From a virus: 41,763 nt of DNA. The notes beneath the pieces are model-generated. The model made no database searches, was not told the origin of the DNA, and was given only the letters and a program-made list of their open reading frames with translations. Positions 1 through 5,704 of this stretch are shown here, one piece after another. The stretch is from the IMG/VR virus record IMGVR_UViG_3300025010_000021, positions 1 to 41,763 of that record; one strand, given 5' to 3'. The position numbers and the translations under genes are program-made. Each line of letters opens with the position of its first letter. Position 1 is the stretch's first letter.

Positions 1-127
1 ACGTAGTGCTGCAATTTCTTCTGGTGTAATCATCCCTCACCGCCTTTCAGGGCTTCGGTGGCCGCGTCATGAATCATATCCAGGAAACGACACATCTCAA
101 ACAGTGAATGTCTGTTTCGGATATACG
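1..127. repeat. Terminal direct repeat, left copy
   Basis: Bases 1-127 are identical to 41637-41763. This is what an assembler leaves when a circular or circularly permuted molecule is closed with a 127-base overlap, so it is most simply an assembly overlap rather than a biological terminal repeat. Genes that run off the left edge continue at 41636. Confidence 0.95.
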
Positions 128-323
128 GATTTTCACACTTAGAAATTAGTTCTTCTACAAAACCGCGCAGCCTACCGATCTCTGTTAACGCGGCATCACG
201 CTCGGCGGTGAGTCGCTCGATTTCGTCCAGCGCGGCGAACATCTCGCTCTTCGTGTACGCCTGCGTCAGATTGGAATAGTCCTTGCCGTATTCTCGCATT
301 CGTGCAATTTCTTCCGATGTCAT
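30..323 (-). CDS. Small coiled-coil early protein (Ead-like), intact copy of a duplicated module
   Basis: 97 residues, helical and charged. The first 38 residues (starting MTSEEIARMREYG) are identical to the start of the gene at 6996 on the other strand. They are followed by a heptad-like stretch (residues 31-60, DEIERLTAERDAAL) and a C-terminus ending KGGEG. That ending is created by the ribosome-binding site of the next frame, whose ATG overlaps this TGA as ATGA. The start is preceded by AGAAAGGACATGAG, a good ribosome site also used at 6509 and 6996. Such proteins are common in phage early operons next to DUF551 genes. Function is unknown; the coiled coil suggests a protein-binding role. 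Confidence 0.8.
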   Translation of the reverse strand: MTSEEIARMREYGKDYSNLTQAYTKSEMFAALDEIERLTAERDAALTEIGRLRGFVEELISKCENPYIRNRHSLFEMCRFLDMIHDAATEALKGGEG

Positions 324-337
324 CTCATGTCCTTTCT
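214..337. repeat. 124-bp perfect inverted repeat, left arm copy (partner 6982-7105)
   Basis: The reverse complement of 214-337 matches 6982-7105 base for base. It covers the ribosome site and first 36 or so codons of the MTSEEIA gene. Just outside it, 338 to about 376 matches the end of the methyltransferase gene (about 6465-6494) with two mismatches. The two arms have therefore exchanged sequence by inverted duplication. Confidence 0.95.
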
Positions 338-381
338 AGCAAACCTGGCTGCTGCTGCGCGGCGCGGATGCGGTGGGTCAT
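325..381 (-). pseudogene. 18-codon minigene, remnant of a DNA methyltransferase C-terminus
   Basis: This frame begins with an ATG overlapping the stop of the upstream methylase-like gene (ATGA at 378-381) and ends just before the MTSEEIA gene at 323. Its product ends AAQQQPGLLERT, the same residues that end the beta-class methyltransferase encoded at 5701-6507. It is therefore a fragment of that gene's 3' end, carried here in opposite orientation with the downstream module. It probably serves only to keep translation coupled between its neighbours. A functional peptide is possible but not supported. Confidence 0.8.
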
Positions 382-935
382 ACCTTACCCCACTGATCCG
401 CCATTGCCTCAGCTATGCCAGTATATGTTCTACTACGTTCCTTCCACCTGTCAGGCGATGGTGCCATCCGGTGAATTCGTGCGTCACGCCCACCAACAAT
501 GTTTGTCGGTTGCAAAGGCGGCAGGTTTGACAACCACAAGCATGTTGCTTTAGTTTCACCATGACCAAATTGCCACGGCTGAATAATCTGGTCTGGTTTT
601 CGGTAAATACTGCTCATAATGCCAACTGGATTTTCAATGGCAATTCTTTTGATCGGCGCGGCAATCAACCCCATGAAGAAATATATGGCGGCTTGTTGCC
701 TGCCGTCAGCACGTTTTTCAGGAAACCATCGCGCTCCACTTGAAGCAAGGTCTGTGCACGGCGGATGCGCAATCATCAAGTCCCAATGGTCATCGAATAA
801 ATCGCGTACATCACCCCTGTAGTGCTGTCCCGGTATTTCGGTATCCAGCAGGTCACATGACCACGCTTCGTGTCCGCGCCGCGCAAACGCTTCTCGGACA
901 ATGCCGCTAAATTCACAGGCAACCAAGACTTTCAT
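378..935 (-). CDS. Phage DNA cytosine-methyltransferase-like protein
   Basis: 185 residues from the ATG at 935, chosen because GGAGG lies 8 bases upstream; a GTG six codons earlier has no such site. The N-terminus (KVLVACEFSGIVREAF) resembles the SAM-binding first strand and helix of C5 cytosine methylases. HPPC at residues 57-60 corresponds to the PPC catalytic motif, and IENP at about 104-107 to the ENV-type motif. The C-terminal part (PWQFGHGETKATCLW, RMAPSPDRWKERSRT) is the conserved signature of a widespread phage family annotated as DNA methyltransferase. It is about half the length of a classical C5 enzyme and lacks an obvious large target-recognition domain. It may modify phage DNA or be a divergent relative with another substrate. 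It overlaps the upstream zinc-finger gene by 23 bp. Confidence 0.8.
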   Translation of the reverse strand: MKVLVACEFSGIVREAFARRGHEAWSCDLLDTEIPGQHYRGDVRDLFDDHWDLMIAHPPCTDLASSGARWFPEKRADGRQQAAIYFFMGLIAAPIKRIAIENPVGIMSSIYRKPDQIIQPWQFGHGETKATCLWLSNLPPLQPTNIVGGRDARIHRMAPSPDRWKERSRTYTGIAEAMADQWGKV

Positions 936-1101
936 GCTCGCTTCCTCCTTCACTGCATTTCTGGAAACTGTGAAACTTCTTTGTTCCGTCAGAGTAGGTT
1001 ATGATGCAGTTTTCGTTGCGGTTTCTGTGCGCTGCCCTATGGGCAGATATGCCTAAGTGGTTGAATTTCTTGTCGCAAGTGTGACAATAGCAATCTTTCA
1101 T
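913..1101 (-). CDS. Small C2H2-type zinc-finger protein
   Basis: 62 residues. Cys4-x-His-x-Cys7 with His/His at residues 20 and 24 (HTCDKKFNHLGISAHRAAH) forms a C2H2-like finger of the FNHLG type seen in many phage small proteins, followed by a short beta-rich tail with an ITYSDG motif. The start lies in the recurrent junction GGCGGTGAGGGATGA, so it is preceded by a strong ribosome site, and the upstream gene stops 3 bases before it. Probably binds nucleic acid or protein; role unknown. Confidence 0.75.
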   Translation of the reverse strand: MKDCYCHTCDKKFNHLGISAHRAAHRNRNENCIITYSDGTKKFHSFQKCSEGGSEHESLGCL

Positions 1102-1104
1102 CCC

Positions 1105-1281
1105 TCACCGCCTTTCCAGCCTTTTACTAAACTCCTTGATTGAAATTCGAGCAAACTCTGCGCCTTCACATTCCGGGTGCGCCTGTTTACGCGAAGGAAC
1201 TCCGAATACCCAGGCATCCATCGGTTTGCCACAAATACGACACATTGGCCGCTTGCTAATATAAGTTATGTATCCTCTCAT
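1105..1281 (-). CDS. 58-residue zinc-ribbon-like protein
   Basis: An ATG overlaps the stop of the upstream gene (ATGA at 1278-1281) and is preceded by GGCAGTGAGG. The product contains CRICGK near residue 14 and HPEC near residue 35, a plausible four-ligand zinc site, then a short basic helix ending SKRLERR. Its own end carries the ribosome site of the next gene. Codon use and coupling argue that it is real. Function unknown. Confidence 0.7.
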   Translation of the reverse strand: MRGYITYISKRPMCRICGKPMDAWVFGVPSRKQAHPECEGAEFARISIKEFSKRLERR

Positions 1282-1592
1282 CCCTCACTGCCTTTCTCGC
1301 TATCTGAAATAGAGGTCTCCAGAGCTTCAAGAATTTCCTCTGACTCATCATCGTCAATGTTATCTAACTGTCCCGCGATGAGAATATATGCTGACTTCGC
1401 TGCATTGCGTAAATCGGTAATCCTCTTACCCTGTACAGCCATCCATGCAAGGTGATTGCAGGTGGAAGCAATCATTTCGTCTATCTTCGCCTCCGCGTTT
1501 TCGGCGCGTTGTTTCAAGTGCGCGTTGCAGTCGCTCAATGTGTGATTATCTGTATCACACTCTTTCCCGCAGTAATAACACTTTTCGATCAT
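1278..1592 (-). CDS. Small protein with N-terminal Cys cluster and helical body
   Basis: 104 residues from the ATG at 1592, which follows GGAGGTAAGGAAG. A longer frame exists to 1682, but its ATG has a poorly spaced ribosome site and the extra part would run through the hairpin at 1607-1647. Residues 5-22 hold CYYCGKEC and a later SDC, suggesting zinc binding. The rest is predicted helix (LKQRAENAEAKIDEM) with an acidic C-terminus ending GSEG, again made by the next gene's ribosome site. Hypothetical. Confidence 0.7.
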   Translation of the reverse strand: MIEKCYYCGKECDTDNHTLSDCNAHLKQRAENAEAKIDEMIASTCNHLAWMAVQGKRITDLRNAAKSAYILIAGQLDNIDDDESEEILEALETSISDSEKGSEG

Positions 1593-1606
1593 CTTCCTTA
1601 CCTCCT

Positions 1607-1647
1607 CTCCGGCGAGTACGTGCATATTTTGCACACACTCGCCGGAG
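1607..1647 (-). other. Strong 18-bp hairpin just upstream of a ribosome site
   Basis: CTCCGGCGAGT (1607-1617) pairs with ACTCGCCGGAG (1637-1647), and the inner GTGCA/TGCAC arms continue the stem through two G-U pairs to a 5-base loop. It ends about 15 bases before the ATG at 1592. There is no U-tract on either side, so it is not a typical terminator. It could protect the mRNA 5' side or be a processing site. Confidence 0.75.
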
Positions 1648-1856
1648 CCAATCAGGATACACGTGTTGGCTGGTATGCTCATTCACTACCCACGGAGGAT
1701 TCCTCCTTTCGTGGTCTAGTTCCCGCACTACGCCAGCCATGCGCGGGTGATTTGGGCGGTCAGGTTACGCTCCTGATATGGTTGTCATGCTGATTCGCCT
1801 CGCATGTCTATCCGGCCATAGATGCCCTACCATATAGCCGCCCAGTTTGTAAGGTG
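1648..1856. other. Stretch without a confident gene
   Basis: Between the genes ending at 1857 and starting at 1592 I find only weak frames: a 22-codon frame starting near 1833 and a 61-codon frame 1555-1740 with no ribosome site. A palindromic GGAGGATTCCTCC at about 1697-1709 contains a good ribosome-site sequence in both directions. It is not clearly placed before a usable start. It may be decayed coding sequence. Confidence 0.45.
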
Positions 1857-2231
1857 CTATATCTTGCGGATGCTGACTGTCGGGTCGCCATCCGGCTTCT
1901 TGGCAGCCAAGATTTCAGGGTGCGCCATTGCAAAGCCTTTCAGTTTCGCGCTATCCCAACCGCCCTCGCGTCCTTTGGCGTATACAGCCATAAGGAACTG
2001 CCCCTTAACGGTTGTGCCGTGCACCAGAACGTCAGACTTGATCACCTCAGTAATGGATGCGATATTCGCGTCAACACCCTCGTACTGCGCAGCAAACTCG
2101 GCGTCAATCTCTTGCAGCTTTGCCTTGATATCCGGTGTGTAAACGCTGTCAATCAATTCCTGCTTCCGCATTTCAATAAGCGCCCGTTGCGCCTGGTAAT
2201 CTGCTAACTGGTCTAACAATGTTTCGATCAT
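1857..2231 (-). CDS. Conserved phage protein, coiled-coil N-terminus (possible Gam-like)
   Basis: 124 residues. Residues 1-70 are strongly helical (LLDQLADYQAQRALIEMRKQ). The second half has the signature KGQFLMAVYAKGREGGWD...AMAHPEI...DPTVSIRK, which I recognise from many phage and prophage early operons, often near recombination proteins. The long helix pair is reminiscent of Gam-type host-nuclease inhibitors, but I cannot confirm that. It sits downstream of the zinc-ribbon protein at 2539, a frequent neighbour. The ribosome site is AAAGGACACGAA before the ATG at 2231. It ends with TAG. Confidence 0.7.
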   Translation of the reverse strand: MIETLLDQLADYQAQRALIEMRKQELIDSVYTPDIKAKLQEIDAEFAAQYEGVDANIASITEVIKSDVLVHGTTVKGQFLMAVYAKGREGGWDSAKLKGFAMAHPEILAAKKPDGDPTVSIRKI

Positions 2232-2252
2232 TTCGTGTCCTTTCGTGTTCTC

Positions 2253-2292
2253 CCTTCGCCGGTGCCAGCCAATGCCGACACCGGCCAGAAGG
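2253..2292 (-). other. GC-rich hairpin upstream of the gene at 2231
   Basis: CCTTC plus GCCGGTG (2253-2264) pair with CACCGGC (2279-2285) and GAAGG (2288-2292), with a two-base bulge and a 14-base loop. It lies about 20 bases before the start at 2231 and has no U-tract. It is the second stable hairpin placed just upstream of a ribosome site in this operon. Confidence 0.65.
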
Positions 2293-2306
2293 AGGAGAGA
2301 TGATGG

Positions 2307-2498
2307 CTAGTTGCGTTCTACGTACAGATATAGTCCGACAAGCAACTTCGCAACTTGGATAGAAAACAGGGTGAAAAACCCATTATCCTCAACAGTAAAC
2401 AGATCAATTTTTATCAACGTGAAAGGTGTTCCCTGATACTAACCAAAGTCACCCGAAAACTTCCACTTCTTGCCTTCAACATAAAGTGCTAGTCGCAT
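2307..2498 (-). pseudogene. 62-residue frame interrupted by an amber codon
   Basis: An ATG at 2498 (with AAAGG upstream) opens a 19-residue frame (MRLALYVEGKKWKF...GDFG) that meets TAG at 2439-2441. The same frame then continues for 43 sense codons (YQGTPFTLIKIDLF...LYVERN) to a second TAG at 2307. The composition is protein-like on both sides. Either a gene broken by one point change or a readthrough product. Function unknown. Confidence 0.5.
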
Positions 2499-2538
2499 GT
2501 CATGCCTTTTCTCTGTGTAATGATGCGCCCAATATGAG

Positions 2539-3525
2539 TTACTTTTGTTTGGTCGCGTAGCGGTTTGCCAGAATGGAGCGGATAGCCTGACTTTTCAGAT
2601 CGTATTCCGCCGCGTCTTCATCACTCAGGTCAGATTTTTTGGCTGCTTTTGTAATGCTGTTTGCCATAAAGGCTAGCTTATCGGTAGGCAAATCGCCATA
2701 ACGGATGCCTTCGCTATTTTCAATAGCTTCTGCATCTTCCAGTGGCATAAGCGATGCGTCCGGCTCGCGACCGTTGGTCTTATGGGGTTCGGGATGTTTG
2801 ATGGGTTGCGGCGCGGGCTTCGATGGTTCGGTGTGCGTGTCCTCGAATGAGCCATCAATGTAATCCTCAATGTCCTGGGTAAAGTATTCGGATGCGTTGC
2901 AAGCCAGCAGCACGGCTGCAATAATCGCCCGCTTCTGCGCCATTTTATCCACCGTGTTCACAATGTCAGCCGGATCAGGATTGGCGGTCTGTCCGACTTC
3001 CTGATTGACAATCTCTGGCGCGTTGATCGCATACTTTTCTCCGCAACCTCCCTTTCTGGCATAGCACAGCCAGCCGCCGCCGTATTCGGGTTTGCCCTTG
3101 ATGATGGTTGGTTGACCACACGCCGGGCAAACGCGCTGAGCATTGCGATAGCGGTACTTCTTCTCCCATGACGAACACGACCCGATACCCTCTGCGATTA
3201 CAAGTTCGCCACGACAGGCTTGAGCCTTGTAGCGGTAAAAGAACATCGGTTCGCCGTTGTGGCTCGCGCCAGTCCAATCCTCAATCGTCTGGACTTGATG
3301 CAGCATCAGCGACAAGCCAAAGAACCTCGCAAGTTTTTCGCTGCCGGGTTTAAAAAGTGTCGGCTTGTCTGTTCCCGGCACCGCACCATAATCAACGTCC
3401 TTACGTAGGACCTTGCTTACGAAATCCTTCATGGACTGGTAAGCACTCAGCGCCGTGTTCATGTCCGTTACCGGGGCAATAAACAAATTTCGCTCTGCTT
3501 GCACAATTGCAGTTTGCTCATTCAT
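2539..3525 (-). CDS. Conserved phage zinc-ribbon protein, probable recombination/ssDNA-associated
   Basis: 328 residues from the ATG at 3525 (AAGGA 8 bases upstream; three earlier ATGs lie in the tail of the previous gene). Residues 35-70 carry VLRKDVDYGAVPGT...LFKPGSEKLARFFGL and residues 116-126 SCSSWEKKYRYR. A zinc ribbon follows with Cys133, Cys136, Cys154 and Cys161, then DIVNTVDKMAQKRAIIAA and NASEYFTQDIED near 190-220. This order is characteristic of a widespread phage family found in recombination and replication modules. It has no assigned enzymatic activity that I know of; DNA binding is likely. The C-terminal third is a proline/charged linker and a helical tail. Confidence 0.75.
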   Translation of the reverse strand: MNEQTAIVQAERNLFIAPVTDMNTALSAYQSMKDFVSKVLRKDVDYGAVPGTDKPTLFKPGSEKLARFFGLSLMLHQVQTIEDWTGASHNGEPMFFYRYKAQACRGELVIAEGIGSCSSWEKKYRYRNAQRVCPACGQPTIIKGKPEYGGGWLCYARKGGCGEKYAINAPEIVNQEVGQTANPDPADIVNTVDKMAQKRAIIAAVLLACNASEYFTQDIEDYIDGSFEDTHTEPSKPAPQPIKHPEPHKTNGREPDASLMPLEDAEAIENSEGIRYGDLPTDKLAFMANSITKAAKKSDLSDEDAAEYDLKSQAIRSILANRYATKQK

Positions 3526-3643
3526 TTTCATCATCCTTCCATCCATCATAGTAGCCCGCTGTAATTTCGCGGTATGAAATCACGGCTGATACTACAAGAG
3601 CCAGCACGAAAAATGCTATCAATACGATCTGGACGGCGCTCAT
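3518..3643 (-). CDS. 41-residue single-span membrane protein
   Basis: ATG at 3643 follows GGAGCGTGTGAC and lies 1 base after the upstream stop. Residues 2-23 (SAVQIVLIAFFVLALVVSAV) form one transmembrane helix, followed by a short polar, acidic tail (WKDDENE). It overlaps the next gene's start. One of three tiny membrane proteins in 630 bp. Possibly modifies the host membrane or excludes superinfection; function unknown. Confidence 0.65.
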   Translation of the reverse strand: MSAVQIVLIAFFVLALVVSAVISYREITAGYYDGWKDDENE

Positions 3644-3644
3644 G

Positions 3645-3962
3645 TCACACGCTCCGCAGTGCGCCAATCGCACTATTGATCGAGTCGACATAATCGATCC
3701 AGTCGGCATATTCGGCGGCATTCAAACAGTCGGCCTCCTGCTGGTAGCATATCGCGGCCAGCCGGTGGAGGGCAATGTAATCGATGTCTTCTTGGCGCGG
3801 CTTGTAACCCAGTTCCGCTCTGCCGATCATATTGCGCTCTGCCACCATGACTATATCCCGTTCTGTCTTTGCTTTCAGTAGATTATCAATGATAGGCTCA
3901 GGGTGTGTCCTCATGTACGCCTTGCGTGCCGCTTCGTATTCTCGTAATCTATCCTCGTTCAT
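3645..3962 (-). CDS. Hypothetical helical protein
   Basis: 105 residues from the ATG at 3962, which follows GGAGGCAAGGG and overlaps the upstream stop as ATGA. The longer open frame to 4079 would overlap the 30-residue gene upstream. The protein is helical and charged (DRLREYEAARKAYMRTHPEPI) with no motif I recognise. It is translationally coupled to the membrane proteins on both sides. Confidence 0.7.
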   Translation of the reverse strand: MNEDRLREYEAARKAYMRTHPEPIIDNLLKAKTERDIVMVAERNMIGRAELGYKPRQEDIDYIALHRLAAICYQQEADCLNAAEYADWIDYVDSINSAIGALRSV

Positions 3963-4051
3963 CCCTTGCCTCCGTTCAAATCTGCTTCCCACCAAATACC
4001 GAGTAGGACTAGTCCAACGCAAATCAGCGCGAATATCGCCCAAGCTGGCAT
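3959..4051 (-). CDS. 30-residue single-span membrane peptide
   Basis: Starts MPAWAIFALICVGLVLLGIW, a full transmembrane helix, then EADLNGGKG. The ATG shares its A with the upstream TGA (TGATG at about 4049-4053), and GGGGAGGCGG precedes it. The C-terminal GGKG is produced by the ribosome site of the next gene. Coupling on both sides and the hydrophobic composition support a real gene despite its size. Confidence 0.65.
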   Translation of the reverse strand: MPAWAIFALICVGLVLLGIWWEADLNGGKG

Positions 4052-4143
4052 CACCGCCTCCCCTCGCGCCATTGGTCAATCGCTTTCATCGCTACCAGAA
4101 TTACCATTACCCAGATGAATACTGTGGTTAGAAATGTGTTCAT
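4051..4143 (-). CDS. 30-residue single-span membrane peptide
   Basis: MNTFLTTVFIWVMVILVAMK is one transmembrane helix, followed by a basic tail (DQWREGRR) that would sit in the cytoplasm. The ATG lies one base after the upstream TGA. With the peptides at 3959 and 3518 it makes a trio of membrane microproteins. No homology recognised. Confidence 0.65.
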   Translation of the reverse strand: MNTFLTTVFIWVMVILVAMKAIDQWREGRR

Positions 4144-4144
4144 G

Positions 4145-4423
4145 TCAGCCCTCCAATCCCAGCATCTCGATCAGTTTTGCGTTTTGCGCATCCCGCGCCA
4201 CAGCCAGCGCCACAGCCAGCGCCGCGTCTTCATCTTGATTGGGCATAACTTCATCAACCGGTACATACGTATCATCGGTCATTAAATTTTTGTAAGGCGG
4301 CTTACTGCCCTTGATTGTGAACGGCGTTCCATGTAGTGCCCGGACATGTGCGCTGTTGCCATCGATATTGATGACTTCAACATCCACTGCTTTTATCCCT
4401 GTCATAATTCGTTTGATATTCAT
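4145..4423 (-). CDS. Hypothetical small protein with beta-rich N-terminus
   Basis: 92 residues. Residues 1-55 look like a small beta barrel (VDVEVINIDGNSAHVRALHGTPF), then a linker and an Ala/Val-rich helix (ALAVALAVARDAQ). The helix is encoded by a short 12-bp tandem repeat near 4197-4222. The ATG overlaps the upstream stop as ATGA within GGTAAGGGATGA. Function unknown. Confidence 0.7.
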   Translation of the reverse strand: MNIKRIMTGIKAVDVEVINIDGNSAHVRALHGTPFTIKGSKPPYKNLMTDDTYVPVDEVMPNQDEDAALAVALAVARDAQNAKLIEMLGLEG

Positions 4424-5337
4424 CCCTTACCGCCTAATATTCTCGACTTCGCAAGAGCAATCAGTGCACGGTAGTCCTGTGCGTGCCGATTGTTGCCATG
4501 CTTTTCCAAGACTGCCGCAAGAAACTCATCAACTGTACCGGAAAAGCAACCGCACACCACGTCCAACCCATTGTCCGTGCGATAGATGGTGGTCATTCCG
4601 TCTCGACTGCCAATTGGCCCGGCAACAAAATAATCAGACGCTTGGGTAATGTGGCCGTGTCCGGACACTACGGCATGGTAGGACACTCTGGCTTGGTCGC
4701 ATACTACGGCATGTTCAGACACTATGGCCTGACCGGACACTGTGGCCTGTCCAGACACTCTGGCATGGTCGCACACTGTGGCCTGACCGTATACCATGGC
4801 TTGGTTGCATACTACGGCATGTTCGGACACTATGGCATGTTCGGACACTCTGGCATAACCGCACACTATGGCCTGACCGGACACTCTGGCATGGTAGGAC
4901 ACTCTGGCATGGTCGCACACTGTGGCCTGTTCGGACACTCTGGCTTGGTCGCATACTACGGCCTGACCGGACACTATGGCATGTTCGGACACTCTGGCTT
5001 GGTCGCATACTACGGCATGTTCAGACACTATGGCCTTGTCACGCACTCTGGCCTGACCGTATACCATGGCCTCGCCAGACACTATGGCCTCGCCAGACAC
5101 TATGGCCTCGCCAGACACTATGGCATCATCGCACACTATGGCCTGTTCGCACACTCTGGCCTGGTCGCACACTCTGGCCTGGTTGAATATCCAACAATTG
5201 CCGTCTTGGGATAGATTATGTTCACTCTTGACATACCCACCCATATCACCAGCCTTTATGTCAATGCTGGGTATGTCAACCAACGCCCTGATTTGGTGCA
5301 TCCCACCTGCTTCATTGTAGATCAGTTCATATTTCAT
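4420..5337 (-). CDS. Left-handed beta-helix (hexapeptide repeat) protein, 29 repeats
   Basis: 305 residues; first gene of the leftward operon, with AAAGGAGG 8 bases before the ATG. Residues 1-50 form a conserved cap (IRALVDIPSIDIKAGDMGGY, then NLSQDGNCWI) seen in a phage/prophage family. Residues 52-225 are 29 uninterrupted hexads of the form x-x-A-x-V-x (for example DQARVS, EHAIVS, GQATVC), which build a left-handed parallel beta-helix. Residues 230-305 are a C-terminal domain (SRDGMTTIYRTDNGLDVVCGCFSGTVDEF, quoted here only by its start and end: SRDGMTTIYR, CFSGTVDEF). Family members are usually called hexapeptide-repeat hypothetical proteins. No acyltransferase active-site loop is visible, so a structural or DNA-mimic-like role is as likely as an enzyme. 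Confidence 0.8.
   Translation of the reverse strand: MKYELIYNEAGGMHQIRALVDIPSIDIKAGDMGGYVKSEHNLSQDGNCWIFNQARVCDQARVCEQAIVCDDAIVSGEAIVSGEAIVSGEAMVYGQARVRDKAIVSEHAVVCDQARVSEHAIVSGQAVVCDQARVSEQATVCDHARVSYHARVSGQAIVCGYARVSEHAIVSEHAVVCNQAMVYGQATVCDHARVSGQATVSGQAIVSEHAVVCDQARVSYHAVVSGHGHITQASDYFVAGPIGSRDGMTTIYRTDNGLDVVCGCFSGTVDEFLAAVLEKHGNNRHAQDYRALIALAKSRILGGKG
4663..5184. repeat. 18-bp tandem repeat array encoding the hexads
   Basis: About 29 direct copies of a degenerate 18-bp unit (for example GGCATGGTCGCACACTCT read on the + strand) encode the beta-helix hexads. A limited set of exact 18-mers recurs in different orders, as expected from slippage and unequal recombination. The 18-bp period keeps several frames free of stops on both strands. 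Confidence 0.9.
5228..5279. promoter_or_regulatory. Inverted repeat TTGACATACCC / GGGTATGTCAA in the start of the beta-helix gene
   Basis: TTGACATACCC at 5228-5238 and its complement at 5269-5279, with another ATGTCAA at 5258-5264. These share the TTGACAT half-site with the promoters at 5384-5394 and 5427-5438 and with 5552-5558. Candidate operators for the HTH protein encoded at 5462. The role is inferred. Confidence 0.45.
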
Positions 5338-5365
5338 AATACGTCCTCCTTTGTTGGATAGATAT

Positions 5366-5394
5366 ATCTTACATCAATTCTTCTTGACTGTCAA
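5366..5394 (-). promoter_or_regulatory. Leftward early promoter
   Basis: On the minus strand TTGACA (5394-5389), a 17-base spacer and TAAGAT (5371-5366). The -35 lies in the palindrome TTGACTGTCAA (5384-5394). It drives the operon starting at 5337, whose leader carries AAAGGAGG. Confidence 0.85.
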
Positions 5395-5426
5395 CAGGCA
5401 GTTTTTGTATTGTAAACAACTCGTTC

Positions 5427-5455
5427 TTGACATGTCAACTATATGTCGTTACAAT
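5427..5455 (+). promoter_or_regulatory. Rightward early promoter, leaderless
   Basis: TTGACA (5427-5432), a 17-base spacer and TACAAT (5450-5455). The -35 lies in the perfect palindrome TTGACATGTCAA (5427-5438). The ATG at 5462 is 6 bases past the -10, where transcription should begin, so the mRNA would have no leader. Confidence 0.85.
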
Positions 5456-5461
5456 ATTGAT

Positions 5462-5704
5462 ATGCCAACATCCATATATACCCGGAGACGGGACAAAAAC
5501 AACAGGAACGAAAAACAATGGCGCATGGTTGTCGATCTGCGAGCGTGCGGATTGACATATGCTCAGATAGCCACGCTGACGGGGGTATCCAGGCAGAGAG
5601 CACATCATATTATCGCTAAGGCTCTGCAATACGCCACTGCTAACGATGATGATTTAGCGCGGTACATCAAACAAAAAATGGCCGCTCTGCTGGAGGGGGA
5701 ATGA
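5462..5704 (+). CDS. Small HTH DNA-binding regulator
   Basis: 80 residues from the ATG at 5462. The frame is open further upstream, but that part overlaps the promoter. After a basic N-terminus (TRRRDKNNRNEK), residues 21-48 (VDLRACGLTYAQIATLTGVSRQRAHHII) form a helix-turn-helix of the sigma-region-4/TrpR-like type; only its core TYAQIATLTGVSRQRA is diagnostic. As the first gene right of the divergent control region it is the natural candidate to bind the TTGACAT sites there and in its own gene (5552-5558). Its stop overlaps the next start as ATGA. Activator and repressor roles cannot be told apart. Confidence 0.75.
   Translation: MPTSIYTRRRDKNNRNEKQWRMVVDLRACGLTYAQIATLTGVSRQRAHHIIAKALQYATANDDDLARYIKQKMAALLEGE

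Noticed and set aside
1555-1740. 61-codon minus-strand frame
   Set aside because: No ribosome site, overlaps the better-supported gene at 1278-1592 and runs through the hairpin. Arg-rich composition looks like out-of-frame sequence.
4663-5184. CRISPR-like array
   Set aside because: The 18-bp units are contiguous without spacers and encode a clear beta-helix.
4483-5214. 243-codon plus-strand frame rich in HYGMFGHSG repeats
   Set aside because: It is the shadow of the 18-bp repeat array. A stop-free repeat unit keeps several frames open; there is no fitting start or ribosome site, and the minus-strand protein has conserved end domains.
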